From Gammaproteobacteria bacterium (GTDB lineage: Bacteria > Pseudomonadota > Gammaproteobacteria > UBA6429 > Thiohalophilaceae), in the NCBI GenBank assembly GCA_015491815.1, contig WFVC01000131.1:1-32506 (forward strand): a DNA stretch of 32,506 nucleotides, in the 5' to 3' direction. The notes beneath the pieces were generated by a model. That model had not been told where the DNA came from. It made no database searches and worked only from the letters and a program-made list of their open reading frames with translations. Positions 1 to 7,695 of the stretch are shown one piece after another. Position 1 is the first letter of the stretch. Each line of letters opens with the position of its first letter. Position numbers and translations under genes: made by a program.

Positions 1-1125
1 GCCCAGACGCGGTAAAAGGTGATAAGTGATACCCATGAAGGCCAACGTTACCGCCACAATCGAACCGTGATAATGCGCGGGCACGGTAACATTGCTTCCA
101 CTGATCATAAAACCAATCACACCCCCCACGCCGAATAAAAAAATCGAACTCAACAGCGCATTGCCTTCTGCGCTCGCTATAAATCGCCTGCCGCCGGCAA
201 ACACGCTGTAGATGATAATCAGCCCAAGCGGTAAGGCCGCCAGCCCGCCGCCATATTGCATCAGCCAGGTGATCGCCTGCAGGTGATCGCCACTGCCCAC
301 GCTAAACATTATATAAACAACGGGAGTAAACAGTACCGGCAATATGCCCAGCGTAAATAAAATTAGCGCCACTCGGGGTGTGAGCCGGGGAGTGAAGCCA
401 GCGATGCTGGCCAGACATAACCAGGCCACCAGCATCAACTGAATATGAACAAATTGCAGGGTATGTCCCCCGCCCCAGAAAAGCAGCTCATAGTAATGTT
501 CGCCGGTAATATTTTCCGGTATACCAAACCACGATGCCAGCAATGCAAAGACCGCCGTAATGGCGGCCAGCAGGGAAGTATATAGACCAAAACGAATCGC
601 CCCGGCGCCGCTGATAGTTGCGCCAATAGAACGGGAAAACAGCAGTCCACGCAGCACGGTAATCGTAAAGCCGATCCCAAATATGCCCAGACCGGTAAAA
701 AAGATCGGATCCCGCAACACCGGAACATAATTGTTCATCAAAGGTTCAGCCGCACCCAGAAATGGCGCGATGACAATAATGCAGGAACCGGCAATCGCCA
801 GCCACAGGCCCGCCCAGCCACAGGCCGTACAACGCGATGTGCTGTTCAGGCTCCAGAACATACCCGCATAACCCAGAAACCAGACCAGCACGGTAAGATC
901 AACATGCACCACCAGCGCGGTATGAAAGAAATCGACCCAGGGAATGATATCCTGGATAAACGGCGTTCTTGAGAGCACCAATAAAATAGTAAACAGGCCC
1001 GCGACCAGCAGCGAGCCGACTGCTAACATCAACCAGCCTGTGCTGATGCGAGTGTTGGCGCGATCATCTGGAACATCCAGTGTAAATGCATCCAGCAATG
1101 CATTCGCAGTGTATTCTGTTTTCAT
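1..1125 (-). CDS. Heme-copper oxidase superfamily subunit I, NO-reductase-like (3' end off window)
   Basis: The 375 visible residues form a polytopic membrane protein of the heme-copper oxidase subunit I family. It starts at ATG 1125 and runs off the left edge. Seen in the sequence: a helix II His for low-spin heme (H68 or H74), a helix VI WGGGH motif with H221, an Asp-His pair (D280-H281, GSGDHLQ) where oxidases have His-His, and the heme ligand pair H351/H353 in PAHYHG. The residue four after H221 is Phe, so the cross-linked Tyr of A/B-type oxidases is missing. No Tyr sits just before D280 as in cbb3 oxidases. In the family, loss of this Tyr and altered CuB ligands mark NO reductases, so I infer a non-canonical NO reductase, perhaps of the gNOR class. 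No CuA subunit lies beside it. The upstream neighbours are the cytochrome b/Fe-S fusion and a one-helix protein. An unusual oxidase remains possible. Confidence 0.8.
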   Translation of the reverse strand, partial: MKTEYTANALLDAFTLDVPDDRANTRISTGWLMLAVGSLLVAGLFTILLVLSRTPFIQDIIPWVDFFHTALVVHVDLTVLVWFLGYAGMFWSLNSTSRCTACGWAGLWLAIAGSCIIVIAPFLGAAEPLMNNYVPVLRDPIFFTGLGIFGIGFTITVLRGLLFSRSIGATISGAGAIRFGLYTSLLAAITAVFALLASWFGIPENITGEHYYELLFWGGGHTLQFVHIQLMLVAWLCLASIAGFTPRLTPRVALILFTLGILPVLFTPVVYIMFSVGSGDHLQAITWLMQYGGGLAALPLGLIIIYSVFAGGRRFIASAEGNALLSSIFLFGVGGVIGFMISGSNVTVPAHYHGSIVAVTLAFMGITYHLLPRLG

Positions 1126-1194
1126 ACTATCTTGTGCCTGAGTATTCGTGCCCCGATAGACAGAGTCGTTCTGTATCAGGCATAAAAGGAATTG

Positions 1195-1223
1195 AACTTA
1201 TGTCAGGAGCCGGGAACTGTCAA
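1195..1223 (-). promoter_or_regulatory. Candidate sigma-70 promoter for the subunit I gene at 1125
   Basis: On the minus strand a perfect -35 TTGACA (1223-1218) is followed after 17 bases by TAAGTT (1200-1195), a weak -10 (3 of 6). It would give a leader of about 60 bases before ATG 1125. It may let this gene be expressed apart from the operon upstream, from which it is separated by a repeat. Confidence 0.35.
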
Positions 1224-1244
1224 GCTGCAACCCGCCTAAGGAGG

Positions 1245-1380
1245 CTCTGATTAATTCCGTCATTCGTGGTGAAGTCCTGAGCCTGACGAAGGGGCGAACC
1301 ATGAACGCTAAGCATTCTAAAATCATAATGTTATATAGTTCACCCTTCGACAAGCTCAGGGTGAACGGAATTAATCAGAG
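1245..1380. repeat. 136-bp palindromic element with 16-bp perfect terminal inverted repeats
   Basis: The ends CTCTGATTAATTCCGT (1245-1260) and its exact reverse complement (1365-1380) frame a non-coding core. The core holds the motif TTCGACAAGCTCAGG and a diverged partner of it. The same core motif recurs at 9338-9435 and 31692-31707, and CGAACGGAATTAATCA recurs near 31709. It has no open reading frame of its own that looks coding. This looks like a short mobile or REP-like element sitting between two genes of the operon. Confidence 0.75.
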
Positions 1381-1390
1381 TTTCCCTAAA

Positions 1391-1894
1391 TTATTTGATA
1401 ATAAACTTTCCCGCACTGGAATTAAATTCAATGATCATATGCTGTTCCGGTTTCAGACTAATATCCTGCTCAAGCCGGTATGTCGGACCTTTGACCTTAA
1501 TATCATCATTAATCCAGACTAACAAATGGTGCTTACCCGCAGGCACCTTGATGTTCTGATAAATATCGATGCCCTGATCCTTGAACAGTCCAAGTGGTGG
1601 CGCTGTTTTATTGTAAATCACCTTGCCGTCCATTTGCAGTTCCATCGTAATCGGAGATCGTTCACGAGTACAATCCATGGGCTTACGCATGTTGGGGGCA
1701 AGCTTGAGCAACTCTTCCTGTGTCATCCTTCTGCATTCCTGCACATGCTTGCCTACATGTCCCAGAGTGAAGGTGATCATGGCCTGATTTTCATCAAGTT
1801 GATGGTAGGCGGGATACAGTGAAAAATACCATACCACCCCCATAAACAGGCTGTAGTTAAAAATTTGAAGCACAATTTTCAAAAACTTATGCAT
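1391..1894 (-). CDS. Hypothetical one-helix membrane protein with periplasmic domain
   Basis: A 167-residue protein that I do not recognise. It has one hydrophobic segment at about residues 9-30, followed by a soluble domain of about 135 residues that is probably outside the cytoplasmic membrane. The domain has two Cys (in VQECRR and MDCTRE) that could pair, and beta-rich stretches such as VPAGKHHLLVWIND. The frame is open further upstream, but ATG 1894 is chosen because it overlaps the stop of the cytochrome b fusion in ATGCATAA (8 bases), a typical sign of translational coupling. Its place between the fusion and a heme-copper subunit I suggests an accessory subunit or assembly factor of that complex. 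No catalytic motif is visible. Confidence 0.75.
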   Translation of the reverse strand: MHKFLKIVLQIFNYSLFMGVVWYFSLYPAYHQLDENQAMITFTLGHVGKHVQECRRMTQEELLKLAPNMRKPMDCTRERSPITMELQMDGKVIYNKTAPPLGLFKDQGIDIYQNIKVPAGKHHLLVWINDDIKVKGPTYRLEQDISLKPEQHMIIEFNSSAGKFIIK

Positions 1895-3473
1895 GGTCAG
1901 CCTCACCTGTATTGGCCGCTTCACGCTTAAGTTTCGCCAGACTGTCCTCAAAATAAGCAAGCTCCTTGCGTAACTTTTTGCAATCAGTCTCTGCCGCTCT
2001 GAAAATATGAATGCGCCTGCGATCGGCTCGCTTGCGTAAAATCGGTTGACGCGATCCCGCAAACCGTTCATCAAACCAGCGGTTGCCATGACGGTAATAA
2101 CAATCCCCTGTTCGACAGCCGGTGATAAACACGCCATCTGCGCCAAGCTTAAGCGCATACTCGATCATCGTCGGTGGAATCATGCCTGCGCAAAAATAAC
2201 TAACTACTGCAATATTGGAAGACTTGAGTCCTGCAAAATCAATCGCATTATCACAACCAAATATAATAATTTTATTCTCACCTTCAAGCGAATCGATCGC
2301 CGCTGTTACATGTTCACGAATATCATTAATGGGCTGCTGCGGCATATCAATGCCCGTCACCAGTTTTTCCCTGGCATGGCGAAATGGGTTGGATGAATGA
2401 CAGGATCCTACACAAATACCACAGGCGGCACACAGGTGTTCAAGAACAACGACCTCATGTTCCCAGCGTGCGCCATCCGTACGCGCTTGCACACTAATAG
2501 CATCAAAAGGACAGTCCATTGCGCATTGCTCGCAGCCATTGCATTCCTGTAAATGTACTTCGGCAGCAGGCCCGGTTTTCTTTGGCGGCAGCCAGGGCAT
2601 CAACATCAAAAAAACAGTAATCCCTATCGTTAAAACCCAGACTTCGCCAGAAGACCAGTTATCAAGTAGCGGATAGATATTTAAATAAAACCAGTCAATA
2701 TTTAGCACCGCTGGTGTTTTCGCAAGATCCGCCGCCTCATGGCTCACCGCCGGCGCCAGCAATGACAGCACCAACAAAGCAACAAAACTACCAATCGCCA
2801 AACCTCTGGGAGCGATAATGGAAACATCAGAAAGACGCTTGACATGAATCCACAGAGCAAAAGCCAGAAAAACGGGCTGACCCAGCAGATGCAGGAATCC
2901 CATTAAAGTGAAAAAACGATCATTGATCTGACTTTCAAGAAAATTACGCGACATAGACGCAGGTAAAAATGGCAATGCATCCATAAGCTGAGAGGACTTG
3001 ATGGCTACAAATAACGCCAGCTCATCCCATACCAACCAATAGCCGGTAATTCCAAGGGTAACAACAAACCAGAGATTCGGCACTCCTGTTATCCAGGAAA
3101 ACCAGCGAAAACCTCGGTAACGATCCAGCGAAAATTCCCTGAACATATGCAGGATAATTGTCAGCACCACAGCATCAGAGGCATAACGATGCAGACTGCG
3201 CATAACGCCGGCGGCATACCACTGTTCATGGGTCATGTACTCCACTGATGCGTAAGCGCCGGAAAGGCTGGTATCGAAAAAGATGAACAGATAGAGTCCG
3301 CTGACAAAGATGACCCAGAAAAAGAAAAACGCCAGTGTTCCCAGATGGTAAAGTGGATTCCAGTCATTTCCAAAGGAAATATTAAACCAGTTCTCAAGCG
3401 CCAGATAAGCCCGTTTAACCGGATTGATATAACTCAAAATCAAGGTCCTCTGAAATGATAATGGTGGTGACAC
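1887..3473 (-). CDS. Fusion of cytochrome b, two [4Fe-4S] ferredoxin clusters and FlpD/MvhD-type iron-sulfur domain
   Basis: A 528-residue fusion. Residues 1-300 are a membrane cytochrome b/b6 domain with two heme b His pairs: H95/H109 (14 apart) and H195/H210 (15 apart, the b6-type spacing), plus extra helices to about 295. Next comes a ferredoxin pair, C311/C314/C317/C321 and C348/C351/C354/C358. Residues about 400-475 match the FlpD/MvhD (hydrogenase delta) family, with C407, C428, C453 and C458 in GCRTGDCYYRHGN. MvhD/FlpD proteins pass electrons between soluble flavin or hydrogenase units and heterodisulfide-reductase-like enzymes. I infer a membrane relay between a cytosolic donor or acceptor and quinone or the neighbouring heme-copper enzyme. 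The start GTG 3473 is uncertain: TTG 3443 or 3437 lies behind a better AGAGG ribosome site. It has its own predicted promoter. Confidence 0.9.
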   Translation of the reverse strand: MSPPLSFQRTLILSYINPVKRAYLALENWFNISFGNDWNPLYHLGTLAFFFFWVIFVSGLYLFIFFDTSLSGAYASVEYMTHEQWYAAGVMRSLHRYASDAVVLTIILHMFREFSLDRYRGFRWFSWITGVPNLWFVVTLGITGYWLVWDELALFVAIKSSQLMDALPFLPASMSRNFLESQINDRFFTLMGFLHLLGQPVFLAFALWIHVKRLSDVSIIAPRGLAIGSFVALLVLSLLAPAVSHEAADLAKTPAVLNIDWFYLNIYPLLDNWSSGEVWVLTIGITVFLMLMPWLPPKKTGPAAEVHLQECNGCEQCAMDCPFDAISVQARTDGARWEHEVVVLEHLCAACGICVGSCHSSNPFRHAREKLVTGIDMPQQPINDIREHVTAAIDSLEGENKIIIFGCDNAIDFAGLKSSNIAVVSYFCAGMIPPTMIEYALKLGADGVFITGCRTGDCYYRHGNRWFDERFAGSRQPILRKRADRRRIHIFRAAETDCKKLRKELAYFEDSLAKLKREAANTGEADHA

Positions 3474-3494
3474 TATTCCGAGTAGAATAGTATG

Positions 3495-3535
3495 ATTTTA
3501 ATCGAACAGCGCTGAGAATCTTTGACCTTTATCAA
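3495..3535 (-). promoter_or_regulatory. FNR/DNR-type box and -10 for the cytochrome b-FlpD operon
   Basis: TTGACCTTTATCAA at 3522-3535 matches TTGAT-N4-ATCAA with one mismatch. On the minus strand TAAAAT (3500-3495) lies where a class II FNR promoter puts its -10, with the box centred near -41.5. The predicted start is about 14 bases before GTG 3473. The box overlaps the stop codon of the Sco gene, so a second regulated unit begins directly at its end. Confidence 0.65.
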
Positions 3536-4401
3536 ATACCGGGAGGCCGTTTGCCATAACGGTATTCACGCACAATAAATATGATTGTATAAATGATAAT
3601 CGACAGGCCAATAAACAGACCAATAAAAAGTGAATAATCAAACTGGTAGCTGTCGGTATAAGGATCATAAGTCGTACAGAAAAAACGCACATTGTCGACA
3701 AGCGTGGCGAAAAAACTCTGGCTGGGTTTTGGCTGGCCAAGCACTAACTCTATAAGAGGTTCAACCAGTAACTGAGTATCAAAAACTTCACCATACACCT
3801 GACGATAAATTTTTCCTGCTGCATCAACTACCGTTGCCTGCACGACATGATCAAAACCATTGGGCGAAGGGAAAAACTCAAATCCAAGTTCCTGGGTTAA
3901 TGTAGCAATCGTCTTGCTATCTGCGCTCAAAATATACCAACCACTATTTTCAATTCCCTGCTTTTTAGCAAAAAGCCGCATGGCCTGCGGGCTATCATAT
4001 TGAGTATCGAAACCAATAACCGCAACAGAAAAACTGTCCTCTCCCAGTGTTTCACGCGCCTTTTCTACAACCTTGGCTAGATGACGTATTGTCATAGGAC
4101 AAGTTTTATAACAACTGGTGTAGACCATACTGATCACCAGCGGTTTCCCCAAAAATGTTTGGGTGGATATTGCTTTACCATGCGCGTCCGTCAGCGAAAA
4201 AGAACCCAGCGTTCGACCTATCGCATCCTGACTCGCCTGTAGCGCTGACTTATACTGAAAGGTTTTAATTGATTTTTGCGGATCTGCACTTTCAGCATTG
4301 GCCTGCGGTAAAAACAATAGCAGGGGACTAATGAAAAGAAGTAATGCAAAAAAAAGACGTATATTAATAACCAGAAACCAAAGAAGGGTGGTAAAAAACA
4401 T
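3532..4401 (-). CDS. Sco1/SenC-family copper chaperone
   Basis: This is a 289-residue SCO/PrrC/SenC protein, which in the family delivers copper to the CuA or CuB site of heme-copper enzymes or acts as a thiol-disulfide partner. The copper ligands are visible: C97 and C101 in the CYKTC motif and H185 in FDHVVQ. An N-terminal hydrophobic segment (about residues 6-32) and an unusual C-terminal helix (about 255-278) anchor a thioredoxin fold outside the membrane. The ATG at 4401 follows an AGGAAAG ribosome site. It lies 14 bases after heme O synthase and is the last gene of the CuA enzyme operon. A senC gene beside a CuA/subunit I pair is also the layout reported for norSY clusters of ammonia oxidisers. 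Confidence 0.92.
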   Translation of the reverse strand: MFFTTLLWFLVINIRLFFALLLFISPLLLFLPQANAESADPQKSIKTFQYKSALQASQDAIGRTLGSFSLTDAHGKAISTQTFLGKPLVISMVYTSCYKTCPMTIRHLAKVVEKARETLGEDSFSVAVIGFDTQYDSPQAMRLFAKKQGIENSGWYILSADSKTIATLTQELGFEFFPSPNGFDHVVQATVVDAAGKIYRQVYGEVFDTQLLVEPLIELVLGQPKPSQSFFATLVDNVRFFCTTYDPYTDSYQFDYSLFIGLFIGLSIIIYTIIFIVREYRYGKRPPGI

Positions 4402-4415
4402 CTACCACTTTCCTG

Positions 4416-5273
4416 TCATATAGCGACGACATCAAGAACGGCAAAGAACAACAAACTTACCAGTTGCACCAATGAAGCAAAGAAGTTGCGCATCGCCATT
4501 TTGGGCGTTGTATTCTGAACCAGCAAAATACTTCGATAAACAAAGTAACCACCGCCTAACAACGCACCGGCAAGATAAAGCCAGCCCAGACCGTAAAAAA
4601 ATGGCAAAACAGAAACACTGGCCAAAAGTATTGCATTCCAGAGAATCGCCTTTGCCGCCGCTCTGTCGCCTTTTACAACCGGCAACATAGGCACACCAGC
4701 AGCTTCATAATCCTTATGCTTGGCAATCGCCAAACTCCAGAAATGTGGTGGCGTCCAGAGAAACAGCACCATCGCCAGAATAATTGGAATTGGTCCCAGA
4801 TTTGGGTCAACCACCGCCGCCCCAGCGAGCACTGCGAAACTTCCCGATGCCCCGCCAATAATGATGTTAATCCAGGTGCGCCGTTTTAACCAGACGGTAT
4901 AGACAATGGCATAGAAAAAAGCGCCCAGAAAGATAAACAGCGCCGCTATGCCGTTAAGCGTATAAGCCGCCGCAGCGATGCCCACCACAAGCAGCAGCAA
5001 AATTGTTGATAACCAGACGGGATTACTGCTGGAGAATTCACCCGTAACAAACGGACGGTTTCTGGTGCGCTCCATAAGTCGATCATAATCGCGTTCATAA
5101 TATTGATTGAATGCACCCGCGCTGCTGGAGGCCATGAGTATCGTCAACGCCAGCACCGCTACCTGCCATGCAGGCACCGCATCGCCCGGAGTAACGACCA
5201 TCGCGACCACGGCCGTAATCGTCATGACGACTCCAATACGGATTTTAAAGAGATTAATAAGTTGCCCGATCAT
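4416..5273 (-). CDS. cyoE: Protoheme IX farnesyltransferase (heme O synthase)
   Basis: A 285-residue UbiA-superfamily membrane prenyltransferase that adds a farnesyl group to heme b to make heme O, the precursor of heme A. The first Asp-rich motif, NQYYERDYDRLMERTRNRP (about residues 56-74), and the second loop AIAKHKDYEAAGVPMLP (about 183-199) are both intact. Eight or nine hydrophobic segments are evident. Start ATG 5273 has AAAGG upstream. It sits between the subunit I gene and sco, and heme A synthase lies divergently upstream, so the cluster supplies modified heme as well as copper. The usual name in cox operons is ctaB. Confidence 0.96.
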   Translation of the reverse strand: MIGQLINLFKIRIGVVMTITAVVAMVVTPGDAVPAWQVAVLALTILMASSSAGAFNQYYERDYDRLMERTRNRPFVTGEFSSSNPVWLSTILLLLVVGIAAAAYTLNGIAALFIFLGAFFYAIVYTVWLKRRTWINIIIGGASGSFAVLAGAAVVDPNLGPIPIILAMVLFLWTPPHFWSLAIAKHKDYEAAGVPMLPVVKGDRAAAKAILWNAILLASVSVLPFFYGLGWLYLAGALLGGGYFVYRSILLVQNTTPKMAMRNFFASLVQLVSLLFFAVLDVVAI

Positions 5274-5340
5274 ATTAGCCTTTTATTTTAATACTATTTC
5301 TAGCTGCGCAGATATTACAACTCTGATGGATCGTCACAAA

Positions 5341-5369
5341 GGTCGAACAGCAATTTTCGCTGTCCGACC
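5341..5369. other. Intercistronic stem-loop between subunit I and cyoE
   Basis: GGTCGAACAGC (5341-5351) pairs with GCTGTCCGACC (5359-5369), 10 of 11 positions, around a 7-base loop. On the coding (minus) side it follows the subunit I stop by 15 bases and is not followed by a clean T run. It may be a weak attenuator or an mRNA-stability hairpin that lowers expression of cyoE and sco. Confidence 0.5.
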
Positions 5370-5384
5370 TTCGCGCCTGTCGAT

Positions 5385-7124
5385 CTAGCTCCCCATCGGC
5401 CAGACCGATGCCAGGTACTTCCAGTTGATGAAGTAATAAACAACGAAAGTAACCAGTAGGAGAAGCGCCAGAACAAAGGTTCCGGGAGCCTCAAAACCGC
5501 CACCTGAACCATGATGCCCTTCCAGTTGGGGCGCGCGCTCCAGTTTTTCGGGGCGCTCAATATTATAAACTGATGCCGCCAGAGGTTTACCGACAAAGCT
5601 TTCAAGGAAACCGGCCGAAGGTTCCAGTTTCTTACCGAAGAGCAGAGATCCCACGGTAATAAGCAGGAAAGATCCGCCCCCGACAATAGCCAGCACACCA
5701 CCGATAGCACCGATCGCCATCAGAGTATACGCCATTCCGGAATACTCAAATGTCAGCAATGCGCCGGTAAAATCCATGTCCCAGTGACGGCGTGAAACCC
5801 CCAATGTTCCCGCACCCAGCATGAATAAAATCAGGATAACCATGCCGCCGCCGAAAATATAGGGCTGCAGTTTGGCCAGCCAGGGGAGAATCATCTGACG
5901 ACGGAATAAGACCGGAATCAACAGATAAGTCAGCGCCATAAACGCCAGGGTTGTACCTGTTACTACCGTTGCATGGAAATGCGCAGGCACATAAATCGTA
6001 TTATGGATGATCAGGTTGATCTGCTCGGTGCCCATGACCACGCCGGTGATACCACCGAGGAAACCGAAGGTAACCAGCGAAATAAACATGCCGGAGAAGA
6101 CCGGGTTACCCCAGGGCGCCTTGCGCAGCCATTCGAATAACCCCTTGTTTAAGCCTTTGTTGCGTTGCGCCACCTCGATAGAACCCGGCACTGTCAAACC
6201 ATGAATCATACTGGCAAGCACCGCGAGATACATGGCGTAACTGGTATTGAAGATTTTCCATTCCGTACTGATGCCCGGATCAACCAGGATATGGTGAGCA
6301 CTAGCCAGTTGCAGGAACAGAATATACAACAGATACGCAAAACGGCTGACTTTTTCCGACATGGGCCGCGCACCGAAGAGAATACCGGCAAGCAGATACC
6401 AGATAGCCACATGCGCCGCAACGTTAATCTGCTGGGAAGAATGGCCTAAAGCCCACCAGATAACACGATACATTTCTGCATCAATATGGTTTATATACCC
6501 AATCGACCAGAGAAAAGTCGGAACCAGAATAATCGCACCACTGGCAATGGTAAACACCGCAATAATCGCCGCCGTGATGGCGCCGAAGGTTACTATTGGC
6601 ACCGAACCTTCATAGGTTTTTTCCTGCTGTGCGACAACCAGGGTGCCGAAAAATACAAAAATCTGCACCAGTGCGCCGACCGCAAACAGAATCAGTCCCA
6701 GATAGAAATGCGGCGCTGCCTGCATGGGCGCATAGGAGGTCATCATGACACTCGAGTTCCCCTGTAGCACCGCAATATTATTCATCACTGCGCCGATTAC
6801 CATAAGGAAGAACCCGGCCCATGCCCATCCTGGCGTCGCCAGCCGGCAACGCAACAGAGTGGTCGAAGCAAAGTGCAAAATGGCCATCTCAAAAAAGATG
6901 ACCCAGAAAATCAGGGCATTGATACCATGCCCCGTCAGCACCTGATAAAAAATATCCGCCGGAAGCAAATGCACTTCCTGCCAACGCGTAAGCACAACCC
7001 CCAATGCCAGAATACCGGCTATCAGCAAGGCGACCACACCGGCAACCGCATTCACCTTCATCAAGCGTTCTGCATCGCGGTTAAAATAAAATCCTGAATC
7101 AGGACAAAGACGAAATGAAGACAT
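5385..7124 (-). CDS. Heme-copper oxidase-family catalytic subunit I lacking the catalytic Tyr (NorSY-type NO reductase candidate)
   Basis: A 579-residue subunit I with about 13-14 membrane segments. Heme and copper ligands are present: H66 (low-spin heme), H228 on helix VI, H277-H278, and H382/H384 in PAHFHA. The helix VI motif reads WWALGHSSQQ, so position H228+4 is Gln instead of the Tyr that A- and B-type oxidases cross-link to the His. This is known to be absent in NO-reducing members of the superfamily. With a CuA subunit II just upstream and senC downstream, the layout resembles the norSY-senC (sNOR) clusters. I infer a cytochrome c or cupredoxin-fed NO reductase; an oxygen reductase with an altered site is the alternative. 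Start ATG 7124 has GGGGGAA upstream inside the end of the subunit II gene. Confidence 0.88.
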   Translation of the reverse strand: MSSFRLCPDSGFYFNRDAERLMKVNAVAGVVALLIAGILALGVVLTRWQEVHLLPADIFYQVLTGHGINALIFWVIFFEMAILHFASTTLLRCRLATPGWAWAGFFLMVIGAVMNNIAVLQGNSSVMMTSYAPMQAAPHFYLGLILFAVGALVQIFVFFGTLVVAQQEKTYEGSVPIVTFGAITAAIIAVFTIASGAIILVPTFLWSIGYINHIDAEMYRVIWWALGHSSQQINVAAHVAIWYLLAGILFGARPMSEKVSRFAYLLYILFLQLASAHHILVDPGISTEWKIFNTSYAMYLAVLASMIHGLTVPGSIEVAQRNKGLNKGLFEWLRKAPWGNPVFSGMFISLVTFGFLGGITGVVMGTEQINLIIHNTIYVPAHFHATVVTGTTLAFMALTYLLIPVLFRRQMILPWLAKLQPYIFGGGMVILILFMLGAGTLGVSRRHWDMDFTGALLTFEYSGMAYTLMAIGAIGGVLAIVGGGSFLLITVGSLLFGKKLEPSAGFLESFVGKPLAASVYNIERPEKLERAPQLEGHHGSGGGFEAPGTFVLALLLLVTFVVYYFINWKYLASVWPMGS

Positions 7125-7127
7125 AAC

Positions 7128-7664
7128 TTATTCCCCCACGTAAATCTTGCCAACCATAGTATGGTGGCCAATACCGCAATATTCGTTACAAATAACCCCG
7201 TACTCTCCTGCTTTGTCCGGAGTAATATTTATAACCATTTCATAGCCCGGAACCACTTGCATATTAATGTTAACGGGCTGCAGGGAGAAACCATGCTGGT
7301 AATCCATCGAGGATAAATGAAAACGATAACTCTTATCCTTTTCAAGCTCCAGAATCGGCCACCATTGCCACAGGCGCGCCAGCATATAAACATCGCTGCC
7401 TGCCGGGGGGCGCACAACCGGAATACCGGATTCTTCACGCACCGTATATTTGTCAATCATCTCCTGAACCTTAGCTCCATAGGCAGCGGGCGTGGTCTGA
7501 TAGGCTTCGGTAGAAAGGTTTTGTTTTCCATAAATATGCCAGATAGGCATCATGGCGAACATTATCAGACACCAGACCAGAGCGATGGCAATCCACACCA
7601 ACTCCTGACGCCCGACAGGCACCTTCCACCAGATTCGATCAGCAGGCGGTAAAAATGTAGTCAT
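7128..7664 (-). CDS. CuA-containing subunit II of heme-copper enzyme
   Basis: This 178-residue protein has one N-terminal helix (about residues 20-42) and a cupredoxin domain outside the membrane. All CuA ligands are visible: H124 in DYQHGF, then C159, E161, C163, H167 and M170 in the CNEYCGIGHHTM motif. It takes electrons from a soluble carrier and passes them to subunit I. The short, single-helix form fits B-type oxidases and CuA-type NO reductases rather than the two-helix A-type subunit. ATG 7664 has GAGGAGAATTAGTT before it, and only 3 bases separate it from the subunit I gene. Confidence 0.93.
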   Translation of the reverse strand: MTTFLPPADRIWWKVPVGRQELVWIAIALVWCLIMFAMMPIWHIYGKQNLSTEAYQTTPAAYGAKVQEMIDKYTVREESGIPVVRPPAGSDVYMLARLWQWWPILELEKDKSYRFHLSSMDYQHGFSLQPVNINMQVVPGYEMVINITPDKAGEYGVICNEYCGIGHHTMVGKIYVGE

Positions 7665-7695
7665 AACTAATTCTCCTCAGATAGAACCAGGTTGA

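Noticed and set aside
1-1125. cbb3 oxidase subunit CcoN
   Set aside because: The HYHG region looks similar, but there is no Tyr before the second metal site, His-His is Asp-His, and no ccoO or ccoP gene is near.
1301-1522. Open frame across the repeat and the end of the one-helix protein gene
   Set aside because: It runs through an inverted repeat and antisense to a better gene, with no homology-like pattern.
5385-7664. Ordinary aa3- or ba3-type cytochrome c oxidase
   Set aside because: Copper and heme ligands fit, but the Tyr after the helix VI His is Gln and no subunit III is present. Kept only as the alternative reading.
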